This document shows positions 9,401-17,610 of a stretch of DNA of 50,000 bases, piece after piece. The stretch covers positions 1 through 50,000 of the forward strand of contig JANATG010000002.1 in the NCBI GenBank assembly GCA_029449235.1, given 5' to 3'. This DNA comes from Linnemannia schmuckeri (Eukaryota > Mortierellomycota > Mortierellomycetes > Mortierellales > Mortierellaceae). Positions within the stretch are counted from its first letter, which is position 1. Every line of letters starts with the position of its first letter. Position numbers and translations under genes: made by a program. Below the pieces are notes generated by a model. That model saw only the letters and a program-made list of their open reading frames with translations. It had not been told where the DNA came from and ran no database searches.

Positions 9401-10211
9401 ACATGGAGTGGTCACTGCTTTCAAACTCGTCCGGCCTATGGGTGTCGGTGCGGAGCAGGTATGGCGCCAAACCAGAGGATGCCCAGATCATGTCTATACG
9501 ACTGACTTCTGGCTTGATCGGAGTATGGAAGGTGAACATGCGGGTTGTAGGATTTTGGAAGCGGAATGTATCGATAAAACAATGACTCGACAACCATGGA
9601 TACAAAGCTAGTTCTGGAGTTGAGGACGTTCTGTTGGAGGAGTTGCGATCGATAAAGGGATTGACGACATTGTTGAAGTCACCCAACACCAAGACATGGG
9701 CGCCGCTTTGTCTATGTTTGTCGATGTGGGTGGTGATCCAATTGTGGAGTTGTTGAAAGTCGGATTTGTATGTGGTCGAGTTGTCTGGTGGAAAGTAGCA
9801 GTTGATGACTGCCAGTTGGAATCCATGCTTAAAGCCAAATCGGGCTCCAATGCCTCGACCATTTTTGTCTGAGAATGTTGCTGTAAGGTATGTTGCCCAA
9901 GTTTTGTGGATAAGGAGACCAACGCCTTTTCCATGAAAATGTGTTTCGGTGTGATTCCAGAGACCGGAGTAGTGGCTGGAGCTGCGTTGACGAAGAAGAT
10001 GTTTATCCTTGTCTGCATGGATTTTGGTTTCCTGCACGCCAATAATACTAATGTTTTCCTTGTGTGCTTGTTGTGATAAATAGTTGAAATAGTTGTCCTT
10101 GTTGCCGCCACGGACGTTGAAGGTTGCCACTGTAAAAGTGCGGAAGGGGTCGTGAGTGGAACTGGGATCAAAAGACCCAGGGATATAGTTTGGTGATGGT
10201 GTATCTGACAT
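6414..10211 (-). CDS. LINE ORF2: APE endonuclease and reverse transcriptase
   Basis: 1,265 residues. The N-terminal APE-like endonuclease shows ATFNVRGGN (about 29), GVQETKIH, LVLGDFNNVV, SRIDMIWAS and SSDHSMF, the ordered motifs of LINE endonucleases that nick the target. The reverse transcriptase follows, with GKAPGHSKV, RPITLLEHGRK, the LLQDMKRCFDSV aspartate motif, GLDQGGVESPLLW and the catalytic FMDD at about residue 863. The start ATG at 10209-10211 overlaps the ORF1 stop in TAATG, which suggests translation by termination-reinitiation. After the TGA at 6414-6416 the same frame stays open for 73 codons to 6192, so the original protein may have been longer. No RNase H domain is evident. 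Clade not assigned. Confidence 0.92.
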   Translation of the reverse strand: MSDTPSPNYIPGSFDPSSTHDPFRTFTVATFNVRGGNKDNYFNYLSQQAHKENISIIGVQETKIHADKDKHLLRQRSSSHYSGLWNHTETHFHGKGVGLLIHKTWATYLTATFSDKNGRGIGARFGFKHGFQLAVINCYFPPDNSTTYKSDFQQLHNWITTHIDKHRQSGAHVLVLGDFNNVVNPFIDRNSSNRTSSTPELALYPWLSSHCFIDTFRFQNPTTRMFTFHTPIKPEVSRIDMIWASSGLAPYLLRTDTHRPDEFESSDHSMFLATFDLHSLIRPANQAELAAQRPRDKKLLIDDADNDAWESFTEQIERCLDTNGRLDGVTRFPAAFRAGASMDQFSKDDLRTFPLNAAWELLRNTVISSAFAHLPTARTGGRPPPPEGEGLLLTKINEIGGIICLARAVFIDCRPPTTMTEAKAHGKIVNWYQANGIQLRLSNVPDLDATIATWKSWVNELQRPWRQARLDHQEYYEANKQDIINTHIENRDLRFQTHTRQTIRGILDVTAGRVHLDHLIVDADPIQSSVVGNATPVTYVVDDPKEIKSRVRQFFCDTFHKARPTQPLSAEWEEAYQPREDIQSEWYNSVMAVPDYEEVCMAVAAAPLGKAPGHSKVSGDLLKRLGPLAQALFVVLVQACFVQGAMPEDWLKGVIYCIPKGPVWSGRISEVRPITLLEHGRKIFFSIMVNRLTMVLSRHSIFRGPNFSVLKGTMTKDPIHILNSILEDAREYKKEVWVLLQDMKRCFDSVSCQRGGMLELGLRHLKIPDEFIDLCLYVATNKTNRIITAYGLTDEYTPLCGLDQGGVESPLLWRIVYEVLLAQVWQSSLGYSMTNRADLRAFHKIPTFEFLHPDTPLKIACLAFMDDTQWIAPSKAKLQEISNKAMSFFTLHGIEINPKKSELIVVNPTCAELSINLGPDKVTALPPDAAARVLGVWFSADGKGAHTRQLVKEEVSKMCQILSRKAVTDKQCIYIFNNVLIPRSLYRLSVTILSPRELTTIVGQYSSVVRQKVGLPLGSPASILFHRRLYGLRDLGDAMTEEQVSTAHLRLNDQDLLGTVMTNRAMAHQAECRLMVSSFLVPTIGAQFSRNNFFGHVCRLMVERGITFQSPGTPVDITRFIGFILPPGVYPKIAHRLFLDGVVSLDDVLTDDGQSLVSWQHIHTTYKLKGPVRRWFKELVKIVSLPPPVEVSATAVVVANVDVVLEKRPTVSGSLLEEKDSPIQIQYEEDESSEDEKLINRAMERRRGCQKKPDAVSLAHLPSAD

Positions 10212-12481
10212 TACTGCTCAGAGTCGCTTAAGGCTTCCTGAGATTCGTTCTCACTATTGATGCCTGAGTCTCTGTGGTGGATGTGAGGTGGTGCGCTGCC
10301 GTGATACTCGACCTCGCCTTGCTCTATATCCTCCTCCCCTTCAAAGTTGATGGAGCTGTTGTTTTTCAAGATTTGCAAGAGTTCGCCGATCTGCTCCCTA
10401 AGCTGTCTGTTCTCTGCACGAAGCTCCGCGGTTTCCTTCTGATATTGTTCTCCCTGTTGTGCAAGGTCATTGCGAAGATCCGCGATGGTGGCGTTCAAGT
10501 TGACAAGTGCCGCGTTTGTGTGTTCCTCTGCCTGATGATGGGTTTGTTGTGCCAGTTGAGGTGTTGAGATGTTGTCCTGGGGAGTCTCTCGGACAACTGC
10601 CTTGTTCTTCTCTTTACTAGTGAACGTACTCTCGTCTCGATGCAAGTCAGCTTTGGCAATCGACAAGCCACCCTGGATGTTGGGGCGGAGAGTGTTGACA
10701 GAGTAGACGGGGCCATTTGTGGGTGGTGTCATTGTGCGACCCTGGCTTTTTGCGAGTTTGGACACCTCGACTGCATTGACAGAGACGGTTGATGCTGGTG
10801 ACGACGGTAGCGAGTCAGGGACTATACACGTGGGGGGAGGTGCCTGAGGTAGCTCGACATCTTCCTGTACCGACTCTTCATTGCTCTCCTCCTCCATCGC
10901 CTCAGCCGGAGTAGACGCCATGGTTTCGTCGGTTGGCTGCGTTCCTGTACCGTTGACCGCGGCTAAAACTTTGGCAAACAAGGTTTCCATATCCTTTCGA
11001 AGGGTATTGATGCCATTTTGCATCTCCATACGAATGGAGGCAATGGATTTCTTTTGTTGCTGTTCCAGTTTGGCCATTTGTTCCTTGGTGGTGTTGGCCA
11101 TGTTTGCGGACGTTCCAGATGGTGCAGCCGAAGCAGCCGGAGCGATCGCAGCGGCGGGTGGTGCAGTTATGTTAGTGGGTGCTGCCACTACAGGGGTAGT
11201 TGATGAAGTATGGGTGCCGATGAAGATGGGGTTTGAGGCTGTGACTCCACGATTCTTGGTTCCACGAAGAATGCCAGCATAGCTGTTGGACTGAGATGTG
11301 CGGGCAGATGTTGTCTGTTTTTTGGCCGGTCCTGTAGTGTCTGCGTTATGGACTTGGGTAAAGGGGCGAGTATTGGTAGCGGGGGTTTGGGTTCTTCCTT
11401 TGATTGTGTTGATGTTGAGACGGCGGTTTATATCTGCTGAGACGTACCCAGCTTTGACACGACAGTCGTTGACGAAATGGGTTGGGTCGCCACAGTGTCG
11501 GCAGGTGGGTTTGTCAAAGTCGATCCAGCAGGTCTCATGGGTCTCGATCTTGATCCTTTTCTTGGTCGCCAGTTCCTGTTGGGCAACTGAGGAGAACTGG
11601 ATATACGCCTCTGGTTGGCGCCTCTTTGTGTGCAGGTTCAGTGGCATAGTGATCGAGTGGAAAGGAAGAATACCATTGGGGGTTTTGATCTGGCACGTTA
11701 GGAAGTGCTCGATCTCAATGGGGGTGATACCAATGGGTAGAAGAGCAAGCTTCTTGGTAAGGTTGCTATCGTAGCGAACGACTCTGTTGCCCAGCAGCGT
11801 CACCGTAGCAATGTCTTCGCGGACTTGAACGTAGGTCATGTTGGGTTCCTTAAGGGTCTCAATAGTCTTGGCAAACTCGAAGATCACCGTAGCAGTAATC
11901 ATAGTGGCCTTGGCATTAAAGCCTGTTCGGACTAACTCGATTGGACCGTACTGGCTTAAGGCGGCTCTGACATGATCACCAGTTGTATCGAAGGAGAGTG
12001 ATGCAATCTTCATAACTCGACCCTGCTGTAAGGCTCGAGCCTCGGGAGTGAAGAGAGCAAAGTGGACAATTTCTCCTGAGCCATTTTTGCCGCCATGCTT
12101 ACAGGCTGCATCGGCTTCGAAGGAGGAGTACACCTGGAAGATGAGAAACTGTTCCAGCAAGCCGTTATTGACCGGAAGGCTGGCGAATGCAAGAGACTTG
12201 GGCTTGATGGTTGCCACCTTTTTAAGGGTGGAGATCGCCCAGTTAGACATGAAGGTCAGAGAGGTGCCTTTGTCGAAGCAGGAGACTGGAAATTTGATCC
12301 AGTGAGTCTCCTTGGAGCGAGTGACGACAAGGAATTCAGGTTGAACTCCGGCCTCAGCGGCGGCGATAGAGTTCTTGAACTCCTGGGTGTTGAGTTCCTG
12401 GGATTCCACTTGAACACCGTCCATGGTACTCTCCCCATTAGGGTCAGGGTGATACGGTTCAGGGCCGTGTTTGGTCGGCAT
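10211..12481 (-). CDS. LINE ORF1: zinc-knuckle nucleic-acid-binding protein
   Basis: About 756 residues from the ATG at 12479-12481 (MPTKHGPEPYHPD). The frame is open a further 24 codons upstream but has no earlier ATG. A CCHC knuckle of the form C-x2-C-x4-H-x4-C (CRHCGDPTHFVNDC) lies near residue 325, after a folded N-terminal region. Downstream are a long Ser/Thr/Pro/Ala-rich linker and a coiled coil near residues 660-715 (LRAENRQLREQIGELLQIL), then an acidic tail. Such ORF1 proteins package LINE RNA. The stop TAA is 10211-10213 and shares its last A with the ORF2 start. Confidence 0.88.
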   Translation of the reverse strand: MPTKHGPEPYHPDPNGESTMDGVQVESQELNTQEFKNSIAAAEAGVQPEFLVVTRSKETHWIKFPVSCFDKGTSLTFMSNWAISTLKKVATIKPKSLAFASLPVNNGLLEQFLIFQVYSSFEADAACKHGGKNGSGEIVHFALFTPEARALQQGRVMKIASLSFDTTGDHVRAALSQYGPIELVRTGFNAKATMITATVIFEFAKTIETLKEPNMTYVQVREDIATVTLLGNRVVRYDSNLTKKLALLPIGITPIEIEHFLTCQIKTPNGILPFHSITMPLNLHTKRRQPEAYIQFSSVAQQELATKKRIKIETHETCWIDFDKPTCRHCGDPTHFVNDCRVKAGYVSADINRRLNINTIKGRTQTPATNTRPFTQVHNADTTGPAKKQTTSARTSQSNSYAGILRGTKNRGVTASNPIFIGTHTSSTTPVVAAPTNITAPPAAAIAPAASAAPSGTSANMANTTKEQMAKLEQQQKKSIASIRMEMQNGINTLRKDMETLFAKVLAAVNGTGTQPTDETMASTPAEAMEEESNEESVQEDVELPQAPPPTCIVPDSLPSSPASTVSVNAVEVSKLAKSQGRTMTPPTNGPVYSVNTLRPNIQGGLSIAKADLHRDESTFTSKEKNKAVVRETPQDNISTPQLAQQTHHQAEEHTNAALVNLNATIADLRNDLAQQGEQYQKETAELRAENRQLREQIGELLQILKNNSSINFEGEEDIEQGEVEYHGSAPPHIHHRDSGINSENESQEALSDSEQ

Positions 12482-12600
12482 TGGAAAAGAGAGTTGAATA
12501 GTTTTTTTTGGTTTTTTCTTTGTAAGAGTATAAGTATTGTGCCTTTCAAGCAAAATGAGTAAAAAAATTAACCTCTAATCCACCCCGTATCCAACAGTGA

Positions 12601-13172
12601 GCGGGGTTTACACAAGTGTGAAACAAAAATGTGGTCATGAACAGTTGGCTAATCAGGGTTTAGCGGCGGAAATAAATTATTTTATGTGAAATGCGCAATA
12701 AGTGAAAAAAATAAAAATATGGGTAGAAGCAGAAAATGCTTGTAGATTAAGCACCATGTTGCACAGATGTTCGAAAGAACGTCTTTCTATTGTTTCACGG
12801 GGGAGGGTTCGCGGCAGAATTATAGGAACGCTGTCAGTTCCACAATCGGTTCTACAAAACTGGACTCTATGCGATGCAGATGCTATCCGTTAGTCCAGTG
12901 TCTATACAGTAAAGGAGACCATGTATTATTGTTATCTCTTATGAAGGGTTTGTTACCTATGCGATGCAGATGCTATCCGTTAGTCCAGTGTCTATACAGT
13001 AAAGGAGACAAAGAACAACGAACAGCTTCTACCCCACATAAATACTACTCTAGAAGAACGATCGGCTACACTACTATGACGTCATCATTCTGGAGGGTGC
13101 CACCAAATTTGTAACACTATCTATGACTCAAGCTTAAGGGGCGTAACACATCACTTGCTGCACTTTTTTGTC
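12601..13172. other. Gene-free spacer with a 53-bp direct repeat
   Basis: No coding frame I trust. The only clear structure is the direct repeat at 12867-12919 and 12957-13009, listed separately. Confidence 0.5.
12867..13009. repeat. 53-bp direct repeat, two perfect copies 90 bp apart
   Basis: Copies at 12867-12919 and 12957-13009 are identical, starting CTATGCGATGCAGATGC and ending AAAGGAGAC, and are separated by 37 unrelated bases. The arrangement suggests a recent local duplication or the footprint of an excision. I do not recognise the unit. Confidence 0.9.
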
Positions 13173-13187
13173 TTAAAGACGGTGACA
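13173..13187. repeat. SINE target-site duplication, 5' copy
   Basis: TTAAAGACGGTGACA, identical over 15 bases to 13446-13460, directly flanking the SINE. Confidence 0.92.
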
Positions 13188-13445
13188 TACCACCTGGTGC
13201 AAGTGGTTAAACTGCACTGCCTTGAGCGAGTGGGTCCTGCGTTCAAATCCCGTCAAAACCTCTCTTTCTTTCTTCAGCCTGGGATGGCTTCAATATCCCA
13301 ATCTTTCTTCTTCAGCCCGGGATGGCTTCAATTTCCCAATCCTCCTTTCTTCCGTAAGTCATTCAATAGCCATAGTCCGTCACAAAAATCAATAAATCTC
13401 AAAGCCTCCTGCGGGCGATAAAGCAGAGAAAAAAAAAAAAAAAAA
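13188..13445 (+). mobile_element. SINE with tRNA-like head and poly(A) tail
   Basis: 258 bp between perfect 15-bp direct repeats. The head carries a Pol III A-box-like TGGTGCAAGTGG (about 13195) and a B-box-like GTTCAAATCC (about 13240), spaced as in tRNA genes, but the cloverleaf is degenerate, so this is not a functional tRNA. The body contains two tandem 38-bp units (13270-13307 and 13308-13345, each with a GGATGGCTTCAAT core). It ends in CAGAG followed by about 17 A residues. Head, body, A tail and target duplication together define a SINE mobilised by a LINE. The perfect duplication suggests recent insertion. The partner LINE is unknown. Confidence 0.85.
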
Positions 13446-13460
13446 TTAAAGACGGTGACA
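13446..13460. repeat. SINE target-site duplication, 3' copy
   Basis: TTAAAGACGGTGACA, matching 13173-13187 exactly and following the poly(A) tail without a gap. Confidence 0.92.
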
Positions 13461-13620
13461 GAGGTAGCGATTTAAGTTTCGTCTGTGTCCATGGTCAATG
13501 TTCCCAATGGAGAAGCCTTGTAGCTACGGGTCACTGAGGTAAAGCACTGTATTTGGGTTGGCGAGTTGAATGGAGAATCGCTAATAATGTCGGCTACCGA
13601 AGTTTCGCTAACAAAGGAGG

Positions 13621-14298
13621 CTACAACCTAACAGGCAGCTCGATACGAAGGTCGGCAAGTTCACTCACATCAAGATTCGGGTCTATACTTTCCTCCAACC
13701 CCAAAGCCACGACCAGGTCGGCATTAACCCTCCCACCTATAGCTAGATCTATATTGAAATAGACGGATGAATCCGATGTGATGTCTTCTTGTGTGTCGAT
13801 GCTTGACCCTAACTGAACGTTGATAGCCGCTGATACAGAAGGTGGTATGCGGAGCCCATCGTTGAACCTAACACTCAGCGTTGTTGTTCCTTCAGATTTG
13901 ACGCCTTGCGCTCCGGACACATTTACTGAGCCGAATCTGACACCAGCCTGCGTACCGACTGTGGCGATTATCACGCCTGTTTTTATGTCGAGGGACAGGT
14001 TGCTGATGGTCGTCGTTCGTGCACCTTTGCGAAGTTGAACACCTCCCGCAAATAATACTCGCCCGCCGACAATTTCCACTCTGCTATAACTCAGTCTGCT
14101 TCCCCTAGCGCCGCGGAGGCCTATGCCGTCACCGTCACTTGCGGCGCCGTCGATTGCAACGCTACTAACGCCTTCAGCTTCAAGGTCTAACGCCCCGTCC
14201 AAATTAAGCTGCAGGCCTGCTGTTACAGGGACTTCTCCTCCCGCACAGAAAGTTGCAAAAAGCGCGACAAGCAGGAAGAGTAGATAATTGTATTTCAT
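13621..14298 (-). CDS. Secreted protein of unknown function, 225 residues
   Basis: Start ATG at 14296-14298; the frame is open slightly upstream but only from a GTG. The N-terminus (MKYNYLLFLLVALFATFCAGG) is a clear signal peptide, so the product should enter the secretory pathway. The mature part has almost no cysteine and alternates short hydrophobic strands with Gly/Ser/Asp turns (for example GVSSVAIDGAASDGDGIG and SRVEIVGGRVLFAGGVQL), which suggests an all-beta or beta-solenoid fold. I recognise no family. No introns are needed. It lies between the SINE and purine-rich repeats with no operon-like neighbours. Confidence 0.7.
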   Translation of the reverse strand: MKYNYLLFLLVALFATFCAGGEVPVTAGLQLNLDGALDLEAEGVSSVAIDGAASDGDGIGLRGARGSRLSYSRVEIVGGRVLFAGGVQLRKGARTTTISNLSLDIKTGVIIATVGTQAGVRFGSVNVSGAQGVKSEGTTTLSVRFNDGLRIPPSVSAAINVQLGSSIDTQEDITSDSSVYFNIDLAIGGRVNADLVVALGLEESIDPNLDVSELADLRIELPVRL

Positions 14299-15568
14299 GA
14301 CAAGGGCTTGGGTCACCTATAAGGAAGAGTTGGATATGATATAGAACAGGTCAGAAATATATAAAAAAATATTTTTTGCTGCCTTAGAGTCGTGAAAGTC
14401 CTGCAGTATAGCCTTACGAAGATATAGTGTGTGGAGGTGTGCGAGTTAAAGCGGTACTTGCGATAGCCCTTGCTTGGTTGTTGTGAGAACTGAGAGTGCT
14501 GTGCGAGTGTGGCTGAAGAATCGAATCTGCTGGCAAAAGATGCTATTTTATATGCCACAAAAGCGTTTGGAGTGTTGTCTGGGCATGGACAGTGACGCGA
14601 GCCGATGGGGAGCGTATCATTCCAAAGGGGGCAACTAGTCTAAAATTGAGGAGCGAAGGGAGAGAAAAGAATGCAAGGGGTAGGACACAGAAAAAAGCCT
14701 TAACTGTGCTGGTTGAAAAAAATGATAGGACGCTGAAAAAAAAGAGACGGGATTGCAGAAAAAGGGGAGGGACATCGAATAAAAAAGAGATGGGAATGCA
14801 GAAAAAAGGGGAAAGACACGAAAAAAGGGTGCATGACTGGATAACTCGCTTGTGGCAGCTAAACCCTCATAGCGACGTTGCTTTTTGACCTCCATAGAGA
14901 AGGGCCATTGTCAATATGACGCATTAGCGCTCCATCCGCTCGCGAAGAGGGTGCGAGTAAAGAGCGAGGAGGGAAGAGCGAAGAGGGAAGAAAGAGGAGA
15001 GGAAGGAAGAAAGAGGAGAGGGAGAAGAGTGAGGGAGAATAGTGAGAGAGAAGAGTGAGGGAGAAGAGTGAGGGAGAAGAGTGAAGGAGAAGAGTGAAGG
15101 TACAATATCAAGGGACGAAAGAAAGGGATGACACCAAATTCAAGGGATGCTGGAAAAGAAGGGATGCTGGAAAAAAACAAGGAGAGTGAGCAAGAGAATT
15201 AAGGGATGGCCGATGTCACGTGGCTAAAGAGCCCTTTCTAGGAATCTTGTTTGGGACGCGACATTTACAATCTTTCCTCCGTCTATGGGAAACGGAAGGG
15301 GTGACAACTGACTTGTGGCAGTCAAGCGTTCATAGCGATGTAGCCTCATTAGAATTCCAGGTCGCGTTCTAGATGTTTTGTTCACTACCACAACCGTGAA
15401 TGATTGCTTTTTTCTTTTAAGGGGTGCAATGTTGAGCTCGGCCCGACAGAGAACTTGATGTGGTGTCATATACGGTCAATATATGGGCTGTGCAGTACTC
15501 ACGTGGTGCAAACAAGCCACTTAAGGGTCTATAAAGATGACGACAGCGCAGGGCTATTTACTTGTCTT
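14299..15568. repeat. Purine-rich degenerate repeats, no gene
   Basis: From about 14620 to 15200 the plus strand is strongly purine-rich and made of imperfect repeats of GAAGAGTGAGGGA and AAGGGATGCTGGAAAA type. Similar AAGGGATG units recur at 38060-40240. Two copies of a dispersed element with TTCATAGCGA(C/T)GT lie at about 14855-14890 and 15318-15345. Open frames here are compositional and not convincing. Confidence 0.6.
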
Positions 15569-16413
15569 CTAAATACTACTCACTCTCCTTTTTTTGTTCT
15601 CTTTTGTTGGAGTAGTCCTTGTTTGCACTAATATCATGTCGCAGGCAACAGTTAAATCTTCTTCGGTTGACACAAGATGAGTTCGTCGTTTGATTTCATC
15701 TTGCAAATAAAGCGCAAACCTCAAACAACTTTTGACGCAAGCCTCCACCCTGGATCCAAAATGCGCCTTGCTCAACGGGACCAGCATCCTCCCCACTTGC
15801 CTCAATCGGTACGTGCCTGCAAAGTCCATAGAGTAGAACTTGGTTTCATCACCGAACGATGTGGATCCAAAAACGCTCAACCCGGTAGGAGGCATTGCTT
15901 CCCGGGCAATGGACCGGATCTGCGAATTCCATGAGTCCCTCATACAGCGCGCCATCTTGAACTTGTCCTTGACTTGCTTGTCCAGCTTTGGCTCATAAAT
16001 AAGTGATGCTTCTGCCAAGTAGATCTGATGATCTCCAAAAAGAGCAACACCATCCGCCATCGACGCCTGCTCCTCGGTCTCCACAAAAAGATCGAATCCA
16101 TGGTTCTTTCTCTCCTTCGTGCCGATTTCTGGTATATCGAAGCATCTTGTCGGAATATTGAGTAGTGACAACGCTCCTTGAATGAAGGGCCAGGTAATGA
16201 ACCCAAATCCTTCTCGCTCAATGATAGTCTTAGGGATTTCATTACCTGTCCTAAAATAATGGGAACTAATAGAAATAAACATGTATGGATCAGTAATGCA
16301 CCAGCAAAATACATATGCAACCTTTACCAAAAAAATACTTACTAGCTGTACAAGATATCTCGAATGTACTCAACAAGCTCATCCCGATCCTTGTGAGACA
16401 TCCGCAATTCCAT
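15569..16413 (-). CDS. Protein of unknown function, two exons, beside the Helitron 5' end
   Basis: Exon 2 is 15569-16265. A GTAAGTA donor at 16342 and a CTATTAG acceptor at 16266 remove a 77-base intron and join in frame (DILY-SYSHYFRTGNEIPK). Exon 1 is open upstream; I place the start at the ATG ending at 16413, but the gene may once have begun farther upstream, where the Helitron now lies. The product, about 255 residues, contains GDHQIYLAEASLIYEPK, MARCMRDSWNSQIRSIAREA, FGSTSFGDETKFYSMDF, and a Lys/Arg-rich end. The alternating pattern resembles large, uncharacterised protein families of early-diverging fungi, but that is an impression. No signal peptide. Function unknown. Confidence 0.6.
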
Positions 16414-16590
16414 CCAAGGACAAAGAAAACCGCGACATATCGGATTGGTCCTTGAATTGATCAAATTTTGACAACTACACTCCCTTTTGCCATAAAATGC
16501 ACTTTTCATAGCAAAGATGCATTTTATCGACTGAATCTCTCTATCTCTCTTCTCTCTTCTCTCTTCTCTTCTCTCTATCTCTCTATCTCT

Positions 16591-16610
16591 TCTCTCTATT
16601 AAAACAAAAT
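16591..16610 (+). other. Helitron 1 5' terminus
   Basis: Begins TC and continues CTCTATTAAAACAAAAT. The following CGTTGCGC is shared with the 5' terminus of Helitron 2 at 24587-24614, which fixes the correspondence between the two ends. Confidence 0.8.
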
Positions 16611-16618
16611 CGTTGCGC

Positions 16619-16740
16619 GCAGTCACTTAGAGGGCCATGTGATTTAGCTCGCAGTCACTTAGAGGGCCATGTGATTTAGCTCGCAGTCACTTAGAGGGCC
16701 ATGTGATTTAGCTCGCAGTCACTTAGAGGGTCACATGACT
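16619..16740. repeat. Subterminal 32-bp tandem repeats of Helitron 1 (four copies)
   Basis: Unit GCAGTCACTTAGAGGGCCAT...TTAGCTC, starting at 16619, 16651, 16683 and 16715; the last is shorter and changed to GGTCACATGAC. Helitron 2 has a related GCAGTCAC motif at about 25149 and 25170. Such subterminal repeats may be transposase contact sites. Confidence 0.9.
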
Positions 16741-16971
16741 TCTAAATCTCCTGACTTTTCCTCATCGGACTTCACTTCTGACGCGACATTGACGCGAAAA
16801 TGATGAAAATGATGAAAATGAAAATGAAGAAAAATCAATCGATTTTCTTTAATTTTCGAGAAAACAAACGCATTGACCTTCGACCTTCTACCTTCTGGAT
16901 GAAACAAAAGTATTGCCCACTAGAAAGAGACACTTTTCGAGAAAGTTCGGTTGCATAGAATAATTGAAGTC

Positions 16972-16979
16972 TATAAAAA
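16972..16979 (+). promoter_or_regulatory. TATA box upstream of the Helitron small ORF
   Basis: TATAAAAA about 100 bases before the ATG at 17076, in the correct orientation. It probably starts the transcript for the small ORF and possibly for the downstream RepHel gene. Confidence 0.5.
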
Positions 16980-17075
16980 CGATCGAATACCACCCTACAG
17001 TGTGGATGAATAGTCTGTAACCAAGCACAACATTCATAATTTTTTCTCTCTATAGAGCACAGCAAATATTATCAA

Positions 17076-17321
17076 ATGACATATCGCCTAGCACCCAGCT
17101 CTACCAAGAAAACAACCAAGAGGAAGGCCGCCGCCGCCGAGGACATGGTCGACAATAAGCCCAACAAAAGTTCACCGCCTTTCTATGACGACGATGAGGA
17201 TGGCTACGAACACATATACAACCAAATCCCTGAGAACGATTTACTATTGTTCCTAGCATCCTGCTGCCCAAAGTGTTTCAAAGACCCTTCAAAATGTAGT
17301 TGTAGCTCGGACACCAAATAG
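17076..17321 (+). CDS. Small Helitron-borne protein with Cys cluster, 81 residues
   Basis: ATG at 17076-17078, TAG at 17319-17321. The N-terminus is basic (STKKTTKRKAAAA), the middle acidic (DDDEDGYEHIY), and the C-terminus carries CCPKCFKDPSKCSC, a possible zinc-binding site. It sits between a TATA box and the RepHel first exon, inside the element. It may be a separate accessory gene or an alternative 5' exon of the RepHel transcript; no in-frame splice is obvious. No family recognised. Confidence 0.45.
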   Translation: MTYRLAPSSTKKTTKRKAAAAEDMVDNKPNKSSPPFYDDDEDGYEHIYNQIPENDLLLFLASCCPKCFKDPSKCSCSSDTK

Positions 17322-17425
17322 TTGAAACAGATAACGCAGATAACACAAATACAGTTAACTTCTACATACGAGGCCGCAAGGCTAAAGGCTAATGCAAAGC
17401 TCGATTCATTGATTTTACATTTACA

Positions 17426-17566
17426 TCTCTATTAAAACAAAATGGACTCAAATGTTCGATGTATCGGATCATGAGAACACTAACCCAGGACATGTAAGCA
17501 TAAAACACACTAACCCAGAATACGGGAAACTACCAGAACAATCTTCATTCTCTCCCCCTCCCTCTC

Positions 17567-17610
<44 letters not shown>

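Larger units (their letters stand above)
6195..12600 (-). mobile_element. Non-LTR (LINE) retrotransposon, two ORFs
   Basis: Minus-strand element with ORF1 (10211-12481, zinc-knuckle protein) and ORF2 (6414-10211, APE-type endonuclease plus reverse transcriptase). Both reading frames are intact over more than 6 kb. I see no poly(A) or simple-repeat tail and no target-site duplication; the 3' side runs straight into the right Harbinger terminus at 6191-6194, so the LINE 3' end may have been cut by that insertion. The 5' limit is undefined and placed loosely near 12600. Confidence 0.8.

Noticed and set aside
13195..13260. tRNA gene
   Set aside because: A and B boxes are present but the T stem and acceptor do not pair; the target duplications and poly(A) tail show it is a SINE head.
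16541..16590. CT-rich repeat as the true Helitron 5' end
   Set aside because: The shared sequence between the two Helitrons starts at TCTCTCTATTAAAAC; the preceding TCTCT units are not in the second copy.
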